Shown here piece after piece: positions 14,813-20,111 of a DNA stretch of 20,111 bases. Under the pieces are notes generated by a model. The model had not been told where the DNA came from. It did not search any database and saw only the letters and a program-made list of their open reading frames with translations. The stretch lies in the NCBI GenBank assembly GCA_002493755.1, contig DKZT01000007.1:1-20111 (forward strand), given 5' to 3'. Numbering within the stretch: the first letter of the stretch is position 1; every line of letters starts with the position of its first letter. The translations under genes were made by a program, and so were the position numbers. Origin of the DNA: Ruminococcaceae bacterium UBA7067. Lineage in GTDB: Bacteria; Bacillota; Clostridia; Oscillospirales; Acutalibacteraceae.

Positions 14813-15170
14813 GAATTTATATGGCTTCTCATTGAGGGACAATATCATCAATTTAAGCTCGAAGCCTGAAACGAGGTCGTAGGGAACCGGCTTGCCTGTT
14901 CCGGATAGCACTGCTAAATGTTTTACTCTATTCTGATTTTGTATAAAATCGTTGTATCTGCATTTATCCCCGAACGGTCAAGACCGTTCCCTACGAACTA
15001 ACAGCCTTGCTACGAGTAAATTATTAATTCAAAGAGCCGCTTGCGGCGACTACCAAAATTATTCTTTATTCTTTTTTCTTTTTTCTTTTTTCTTTTTTCT
15101 TTATACTTTACGGCGGCGCAGCCGCCCCACTCTCCACTCTCCACACTAAAACTCAGCGGCGAAGCCGCCG
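14813..15170. repeat. composite repeat block between murG and murA (copy II)
   Basis: Non-coding. It holds two copies of the GTAGGGAAC hairpin in opposite orientation, 14869-14904 and 14971-14998 (the latter with a perfect 9-bp GGAACGGTC-type arm minus its first base). Then follow the mini-hairpin GCCGC-tt-GCGGC (15036-15047), a CTTTTTT x4 heptamer array (15071-15098), GGCGGC-gca-GCCGCC (15112-15126), a CCACTCT-type x3 heptamer array (15127-15147), and GCGGC-gaa-GCCGC around 15155-15168. Short open frames crossing it are low-complexity artefacts. It probably arose by nested repeat insertions (inference). Confidence 0.75.
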
Positions 15171-15198
15171 TTCACAAAGCACAGCCCTTATTCATAAT
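15171..15198 (+). promoter_or_regulatory. candidate promoter for murA-divIB
   Basis: TTCACA (15171-15176, 5/6), a 16-bp spacer and CATAAT (15193-15198, 5/6). It lies immediately after the repeat block, about 33 nt before the murA start. It may restart transcription past the hairpins separating murG and murA. Confidence 0.5.
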
Positions 15199-15230
15199 AT
15201 ATTTATATATTAGGATAAGGGGTGTTCTCT

Positions 15231-16484
15231 GTGTCAAAGCTGATAATAGACGGACGCAAAAGACTTAGCGGTAGGATTGAGATTCAGGGTGCTAAAAACA
15301 GCGCTTTGCCGATTCTGGCATCTGCTCTGTTAACCTGTGACACCAGCGTAATAAACAACTGTCCCGATTTGTCTGATGTTGAAATAACCCTAAACATTCT
15401 GCGTTATCTCGGATGCACCGCACAGCTTGACGGAAACACCGTTACCATCAACAGCAAATGCGCCGATAAATACGATATACCCGATGAGCTTATGCGCGCA
15501 ATGCGCTCGTCAATCATTTTTCTGGGTGCGCTTGTCGCTCGCTTCGGAATGGCAAGGCTTTCATTTCCCGGCGGCTGTGAGCTTGGCCCCAGACCGATTG
15601 ATTTGCACCTTAAGGCTCTGAGAATGATGGGCATTGAAATATCCGAGCAGCACGGCTCGCTTGAATGCAGCGCTCCGAACGGTATACACGGCGCGAAGAT
15701 TTCGCTGTCGTTTCCAAGCGTAGGCGCGACAGAAAATATTATGCTTGCCGCCGCAACCGCACAGGGTACGACAATTATTTCCAACGCTGCAAGAGAGCCT
15801 GAAATCTGTGACCTTGCCGACTGCCTCAACAGCTTCGGTGCAAACATTTCGGGTGCGGGCGAGGGAACAATAATTATTGACGGCGTTGAAGCCTTGAACG
15901 GTGCTATGCACACAATAATTCCGGACAGAATAGCTGCGGCTACATATATGGCTGCTGCTGCGGCAACCGGCGGCAGAGTTCTGATAGACAGAATAGTGCC
16001 GACTCACTTAAGCGGTATAATACCGATTTTTGAGGAAAGCGGCTGTACCGTTAAGCAAAGAGGAAATTCAATTTTAATTGACGCGCCGAACAGACTGAGA
16101 GCCGTTAAGCTTATCCGCACTATGCCGTATCCCGGCTTTCCTACCGACGCTCAGCCTCCGATTATGGCAATGCTGAGCAGTGCCAAGGGAACGGGTATTT
16201 TTGTTGAGAATATATTTGAAAACCGATATAAGCACACAAGTGGTCTTGAAAGAATGGGCGCAAGAATTTACCTTGAGGGCAAGGTCGCCGTTGTTGAGGG
16301 TGTGTCGGAGCTTTACGGCGCAAGGGTAGCTTCTCCCGATTTAAGGGGCGGAGCGGCACTCGTTGTTGCAGGTCTTGGTGCCTGCGGTGTAACGGAAATA
16401 AACGATATACATTATATTGACAGAGGATACGAGAGCATTGAGCTTGAATTGTCAAAGCTGGGTGCTTCGATAAAACGGCTGTAA
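15231..16484 (+). CDS. murA: UDP-N-acetylglucosamine 1-carboxyvinyltransferase MurA
   Basis: A 417-residue EPSP-synthase-fold enzyme. It transfers enolpyruvate from PEP to UDP-GlcNAc, the first committed step of peptidoglycan synthesis (family knowledge). The active-site Cys lies in FPGGCELGPRPIDLHL (residue 116 from the chosen start), so it should be of the fosfomycin-sensitive Cys type rather than the Asp type. Other signatures are QGAKNSALPI near the N-terminus, PYPGFPTDAQPP, and RGGAALVVAGL near the C-terminus. Start chosen at GTG 15231, 8 nt after AAGGGG (15217-15222). GTG 15222 overlaps that site and adds three residues. MurA versus MurZ paralog cannot be settled here. Confidence 0.94.
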   Translation: MSKLIIDGRKRLSGRIEIQGAKNSALPILASALLTCDTSVINNCPDLSDVEITLNILRYLGCTAQLDGNTVTINSKCADKYDIPDELMRAMRSSIIFLGALVARFGMARLSFPGGCELGPRPIDLHLKALRMMGIEISEQHGSLECSAPNGIHGAKISLSFPSVGATENIMLAAATAQGTTIISNAAREPEICDLADCLNSFGANISGAGEGTIIIDGVEALNGAMHTIIPDRIAAATYMAAAAATGGRVLIDRIVPTHLSGIIPIFEESGCTVKQRGNSILIDAPNRLRAVKLIRTMPYPGFPTDAQPPIMAMLSSAKGTGIFVENIFENRYKHTSGLERMGARIYLEGKVAVVEGVSELYGARVASPDLRGGAALVVAGLGACGVTEINDIHYIDRGYESIELELSKLGASIKRL

Positions 16485-16515
16485 GCCGGCTTGATTTAAG
16501 TTATGGGGAAGAAAA

Positions 16516-17898
16516 ATGATGAAAAGTAAAAACGACGGAAATGAAAAACCAAGCAAAAATAAAAAACGTCAGCCTGAGCGTGACACGGCTCAGATACCGC
16601 CCGGCAACGCCCGAGCGAAAAAAGAGCGTGACGCGGCTGAAAGGCAGGAATATGACGGGCAGGAAAAACGAAGAAGGTCTGAGCGGTCAGATAAGCAGAC
16701 GGATAAGGCTAAGAGGAAAAAAACACCTCACGAGCCTAAGGCTAAACGGAATAATAAGCGGACAAAAAAAGAGCTTGACCGTGAAGAGCTGATAGATAAT
16801 ATGTCTTACGGCGATGATTTCTACACCGATGAGGTTGAGCTGAAAAGAAAAAGAGCAAGACAAAAGCTTGACGAAAAGAAGCTCCCGGAATTTGACATAG
16901 AAAAAAAGCCGTTGTCCCATAAAAAACGCAAGCTGAAAAATGCAGGCTTTGCGGCAACGGTTGTATCAATAATACTTATAATAGGAATAGTGCTGTCGCT
17001 GACGGTATTTTTCCGAAGCGAGCAGTTCGCAGTAGAGGGCGCTGAGCGTTATTCTGCACAGGATATAATCGACGCAAGCGGACTTAAGCTCGGCGAGAAT
17101 CTGTTCCTGACCGATAAGGGAGCAGGCGAGGACAGAATTGAAAGCGCTTTGCCGTATGTTGAGGAAGCGAAAATTTCAATCAGAATCCCGAACACTATGG
17201 TTATCACCGTTACCGAGAGCAAGCCTGCTTTTATATTTAAGAGCGGCGGCAATTATATTATTGTCAGCTCACAGGGCAAGGTGATGGAGAAGATAGAGGG
17301 CAAAAACGATAAGTATGACGCACCTTTGGTTCTCGGCTGTACCGTAAAAAGCGCTGAATTGGGTAAGGAGATTACATTCAAGGAATCCGGTATACTTAAA
17401 ATATTGATGGGAGTGGCAAAAGGGCTGTCCGACAACGAGTTTTCTGGCATAAAAGAGATTGATATTACAAACACGGCAAGAATCTGCCTGAACTATGCAA
17501 ACAGGATTAAAATTGTAATCGGTCTGCCCGAGGATATAAGCTACAAGCTGAAAACCGCAAAGATAATTATCAGCGATAATCTGTCGGAAACCGATGCAGG
17601 CGAGCTTGACGTGTCAGGCTGCAAGGAGAAAAATAAGGCTTCCTACTTCAAGCCTGATGCCGGCATATATCTTGACAGAATTGAAGCAACTCAGCCGATA
17701 ACCGAGCCTGCAACGGATCTGACAACCGAGCAGACAACCGAGCAGGCAACCGAAGCGCCGTCGGATATTCAGACAGAAACGCAGCAGGAGTATCAGACAG
17801 ATACGCAATACCAGGATTATACGAACGGCGTGCCGGAGTATGATTATCCGACTGACGCCTACGGAAATGTGAATCCGTATGGCGAAGATCAGGATTGA
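16516..17898 (+). CDS. divIB: cell division protein DivIB/FtsQ with long charged N-terminus and Thr/Glu/Gln-rich tail
   Basis: A 460-residue bitopic membrane protein. Residues 1-140 are a very basic, Lys/Arg/Glu-rich, low-complexity cytoplasmic region. A single membrane segment spans about 143-166. A POTRA domain follows (about 169-237, FAVEGAERYSAQDIIDASG then VTESKPAFIF), then the beta/FtsQ domain. The last about 70 residues form a Thr/Gln/Glu/Tyr-rich tail with repeated TTEQ. DivIB/FtsQ binds FtsL and FtsB/DivIC in the division complex (family knowledge). Position before ftsZ fits. ATG 16516 and ATG 16519 are both usable; GGGGAAG at 16505-16511 is slightly better spaced for 16519. ftsA, often the next gene, is missing. 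Confidence 0.88.
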   Translation: MMKSKNDGNEKPSKNKKRQPERDTAQIPPGNARAKKERDAAERQEYDGQEKRRRSERSDKQTDKAKRKKTPHEPKAKRNNKRTKKELDREELIDNMSYGDDFYTDEVELKRKRARQKLDEKKLPEFDIEKKPLSHKKRKLKNAGFAATVVSIILIIGIVLSLTVFFRSEQFAVEGAERYSAQDIIDASGLKLGENLFLTDKGAGEDRIESALPYVEEAKISIRIPNTMVITVTESKPAFIFKSGGNYIIVSSQGKVMEKIEGKNDKYDAPLVLGCTVKSAELGKEITFKESGILKILMGVAKGLSDNEFSGIKEIDITNTARICLNYANRIKIVIGLPEDISYKLKTAKIIISDNLSETDAGELDVSGCKEKNKASYFKPDAGIYLDRIEATQPITEPATDLTTEQTTEQATEAPSDIQTETQQEYQTDTQYQDYTNGVPEYDYPTDAYGNVNPYGEDQD

Positions 17899-18201
17899 TG
17901 CAAAACCCGGATTAAACAGACAGATGTTTCTGCCGTGATAATAAAAGAACGGTTTTGTTTTGCAGCTTTTGTTGAACGTAATTGCAAAATATGTGGTTTA
18001 TTATCGAGTTTATTGGGTGGTTCTCATATATTTGCGAAAAAGAGAAAAAAATCTGTAAATCGCTATTGAAATTTTAACTCTTTTGTGTTAAATTTATAAG
18101 GTAGCAGTATAATGGTTGTGATATGTACAGCTGTTTTTGTATTTCAGTAAACTAAGAATTAATTTTTAAGTCGTCTTTGCGACGTATAGGAGGAAGTTTA
18201 A
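17899..18201 (+). other. spacer before ftsZ with candidate promoter
   Basis: No gene. GCAAAAC (17900-17906) can pair with a GTTTTGC near 17956-17962 around a CAGA/TCTG inner hairpin, a weak end-of-operon structure. A perfect TATAAT at 18108-18113 has only a poor -35 (TTGTGT at 18083-18088, 19-bp spacer). TTGAAA (18066-18071), 17 bp, TAAATT (18089-18094) is an alternative. CGTC-tttgc-GACG at 18172-18184 is a mini-hairpin just before the ribosome binding site AGGAGGA (18188-18194). Separate ftsZ transcription is plausible. Confidence 0.45.
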
Positions 18202-19329
18202 ATGGCATTTGAGATTGAAAAAGAGTTTGGCAACGATATTCCTGTTATTAAGGTAATAGGCGTTGGCGGCGGCGGCGGAAACGCTGTTAACCGAATGGTA
18301 AAGATGGGCGTTCAGTGTGTGGATTTTGTTGCAATTAACACTGATGACCACGTTCTTCAGTTCTCCAGTGCGGGCACAAAGATTAAAATAGGCGAGAAGA
18401 TTACTCACGGCAAGGGCGCAGGCTCTAAGCCTGAGGTAGGCAGACAGGCAGCCGAGGAAAACAGAGAAGAGATTGAGGCTGTATTAAAGGATACCGATAT
18501 GGTATTCATCACTGCCGGTATGGGCGGCGGCACAGGTACAGGCGCTGCTCCGATTGTTGCCGAGATTGCAAAGTCAATGGGTATCCTGACAACAGCTATC
18601 GTTACAAAGCCTTTTGCCTTTGAGGGCAAGAAGAGAATGGAGCAGGCTGAGGCAGGTATTGCCGCTCTCAGAGAAAATGTTGATTCTCTTATCGTTGTTC
18701 CCAACGAAAGACTTAAATACGCAAGCGAGCAGAGAATTACTCTTAAAAACGCATTTGAGCTTGCAGACGATGTTCTCCGTCAGGGCGTTCAGAGTATTTC
18801 TGACCTTATCCTTATTCCGGGTCTTGTTAACCTCGACTTTGCCGATGTTACGGCAATTATGCACGATGCAGGCTATGCTCATATGGGTATCGGCTATTCA
18901 ACAGGTAAGGACAAGGCTGAAGAGGCTGCAAGAATGGCTATCACAAGCCCGCTTCTTGAAACATCAATCAGCGGCGCTAAGGGCGTTATCGTAAACATCA
19001 CAGCTTCAGCTGATATTGGTCTTGATGAAATCGACACAGCTTCAGCTATGATTACTGAGCAGGCTGATCCTGATGCAAATATCATCTGGGGTGCTGTTCT
19101 CGATGAGAATATGGAGGACGAGATGAGCGTTACTGTTATTGCAACAGGCTTCGGCGTAAGCAACGACAACTCTATGCGTGACCCCAGAAACAGCAGAAAC
19201 AGAACTGCTTCAAGAAACGATTCTTTCAGATCTGCTCCTGCAAAGGAAGCACCGAAAAAGCCTGTTGCTGACGTTGCTGACGATGATGATTCATACTATG
19301 ACATTATGTCAATCTTTAACCGCAAGTAA
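18202..19329 (+). CDS. ftsZ: cell division GTPase FtsZ
   Basis: A 375-residue tubulin homolog that polymerises into the Z ring (family knowledge). The nucleotide-binding face shows GVGGGGGNAVNRM (residues 20-32), VAINTDDHVL (usual form NTDxQ) and the tubulin signature GGGTGTG at 108-114. The T7/synergy loop NLDFADVTAIMHDAGYAHMGIG provides catalytic acids to the neighbouring subunit. After a short 45-residue Arg/Ser/Asn- and Asp-rich linker, the C-terminal peptide DIMSIFNRK matches the partner-binding DIPxFLRK consensus. AGGAGGA at 18188-18194 supports the start. A terminator follows directly. No ftsA precedes it and no spoIIGA follows. Confidence 0.98.
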   Translation: MAFEIEKEFGNDIPVIKVIGVGGGGGNAVNRMVKMGVQCVDFVAINTDDHVLQFSSAGTKIKIGEKITHGKGAGSKPEVGRQAAEENREEIEAVLKDTDMVFITAGMGGGTGTGAAPIVAEIAKSMGILTTAIVTKPFAFEGKKRMEQAEAGIAALRENVDSLIVVPNERLKYASEQRITLKNAFELADDVLRQGVQSISDLILIPGLVNLDFADVTAIMHDAGYAHMGIGYSTGKDKAEEAARMAITSPLLETSISGAKGVIVNITASADIGLDEIDTASAMITEQADPDANIIWGAVLDENMEDEMSVTVIATGFGVSNDNSMRDPRNSRNRTASRNDSFRSAPAKEAPKKPVADVADDDDSYYDIMSIFNRK

Positions 19330-19346
19330 TATATTATAAACATAGC

Positions 19347-19380
19347 AAAGAGGCTGCCTGAGGGCGGCTTCTTTTCTTTT
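19347..19380 (+). terminator. intrinsic terminator after ftsZ
   Basis: A 12-pair stem (19347-19358 with 19363-19374, two G-U pairs) has a TGAG loop and a TTTTCTTTT-like tail. It ends the dcw cluster. The ribosome binding site of the next gene starts at 19381, right at its edge. Confidence 0.88.
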
Positions 19381-19391
19381 GGAGGGATACA

Positions 19392-19886
19392 ATGGATAAT
19401 AAGCTTCAGAGCCTTTTTCTGGAAATGACAGAATATTTTAAGGGCGACAAAAAACGCATCTGCCATTTTACAAAGGTTCATTCCTTTGCAAGGCAGATTG
19501 CGCTGCTTGAGGGCGTTGACAGCGAAACCCTGTATGTTCTTGAAGCCGCCGCGCTTGTTCACGATATAGGAATAAAGCCGTCTGAGAAAAAATACGGCAC
19601 CTGCACGGGAAAGCAGCAGGAGCTTGAGGGACCGCCCGTTGCACAGCGGCTTCTTGAAAGGCTTGGCTTCACGTCTGATGTTATCAGTCGTGTTAAATTT
19701 CTTGTCGCCCATCATCACACCTATAACTGTATCGACGGAATTGATTATCAGATTCTTGTTGAAGCGGATTTCATTGTGAATATGGACGAGGATGAAATGA
19801 GTATTGACGCAATAAACAGATGTGTTGAAAAGATATTTAAAACGCAAAGCGGAATAAAAATTTGCAATAACCTTTTCTTTAAGTAA
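19392..19886 (+). CDS. HD-domain phosphohydrolase, substrate unknown
   Basis: A 164-residue soluble HD-superfamily protein. An upstream His at residue 30 (FTKVHSFARQIA), the HD pair at 57-58 (LVHDIG), a His cluster at 107-109 (VAHHHTY) and an Asp at 126 (EADFIVNMDED) give the metal-binding H..HD..H..D pattern. Such proteins hydrolyse nucleotides or phosphate esters, but the substrate cannot be inferred. ATG 19392 has GGAGGG at 19381-19386. It starts 12 nt after the ftsZ terminator with no clear promoter, so readthrough may drive it. No link to division is shown. The opposite-strand frame across it is a shadow. Confidence 0.88.
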   Translation: MDNKLQSLFLEMTEYFKGDKKRICHFTKVHSFARQIALLEGVDSETLYVLEAAALVHDIGIKPSEKKYGTCTGKQQELEGPPVAQRLLERLGFTSDVISRVKFLVAHHHTYNCIDGIDYQILVEADFIVNMDEDEMSIDAINRCVEKIFKTQSGIKICNNLFFK

Positions 19887-19910
19887 AGAAACAGGGTGTA
19901 AGCTTCGCAG

Positions 19911-20111
19911 GGCTTAGAGTGAAGAGTGGAGAGTGAAGAGTGTGGTTGCCGCAAGCGGCTTTAATTTAAATAATGCTCGTAACGAGGTTAAGGCTCTCTT
20001 TTAAGCACAGAACCCAAAACGAGGTCGTAGGGAACTGGCTTGCCTGTTCCGGCTCACACCGCAGAGTGTTATACTCTATTCTGCTTTTGTAGAGCATTGC
20101 AGTATATACGC
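19911..20111 (-). repeat. composite repeat block at the right edge (copy III)
   Basis: The same module order as copies I and II, in reverse orientation: heptamer array (19917-19944, GAGTGAA/GAGTGGA x4), mini-hairpin GCCGC-aa-GCGGC (19948-19959), AT-rich spacer, then the GTAGGGAAC hairpin (20018-20052). The 75 bases to about 20090 also match 14869-14943 (shared CTCTATTCTG and TTTTGTA words). It may run past the window end. Confidence 0.7.

Noticed and set aside
14952..15268. Two short + strand open frames between murG and murA
   Set aside because: They translate the CTTTTTT heptamer array into Phe/Leu/Ser runs and run through GC-rich hairpins; no start signals.
19296..19847. 183-codon open frame antisense to the HD-domain gene
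   Set aside because: It overlaps the ftsZ 3' end, a terminator and a well-supported HD gene on the other strand; its translation is shadow-like.

Overview
The window is a chromosomal stretch of a low-to-mid GC Firmicute, most likely a gut clostridium of the Ruminococcaceae/Oscillospirales type. The evidence is the Firmicutes-type HPr with both His15 and Ser46, class B PBP with C-terminal PASTA domains, strong AGGAGG-type ribosome binding sites, a small coiled-coil protein that in clostridia sits after coaD, and gene spacers filled with hairpin-rich and heptanucleotide-repeat DNA. The species cannot be named from sequence alone. All 18 protein genes are on the + strand.

Layout. 1-338: repeat-filled spacer and a promoter. 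339-1578: rimM-trmD (ribosome maturation, tRNA m1G37). 1848-2111: ptsH (HPr), a one-gene unit with a strong promoter and a clean terminator. 2191-4014: uvrC. 4015-4347: an intact-looking MITE-like element with inverted termini and a 16-bp target duplication, lying between a good promoter and rsmD. 4348-5920: rsmD-coaD-coiled-coil gene, ended by a terminator. 6314-19380: a division and cell wall (dcw) cluster: mraZ, rsmH, ftsL-like, PASTA-PBP, mraY, ftsW, murG, murA, divIB, ftsZ. 19392-19886: HD-domain hydrolase, followed by another repeat block.

The dcw genes form one pathway. MraY and MurG make lipid I and lipid II. MurA makes the first committed peptidoglycan precursor. FtsW and the class B PBP polymerise and crosslink septal wall. 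FtsL and DivIB form the regulatory membrane complex, FtsZ is the cytoskeletal ring, and MraZ/RsmH head the cluster. murC, murD, murE, murF and ftsA are absent from this stretch, as are the spoIIGA-sigE-sigG genes that follow ftsZ in many spore formers.

The coding regions are ordinary. The most unusual material is in the spacers: (i) a dispersed composite repeat family built of a GTAGGGAAC hairpin, a GCCGC/GCGGC mini-hairpin and 7-bp tandem arrays; (ii) the MITE at rsmD; (iii) two strong candidate RNA structures between ftsL and the PBP gene; (iv) 10-bp-periodic repeats in the mraZ leader. I found no undescribed protein system, CRISPR array, prophage or defence locus.
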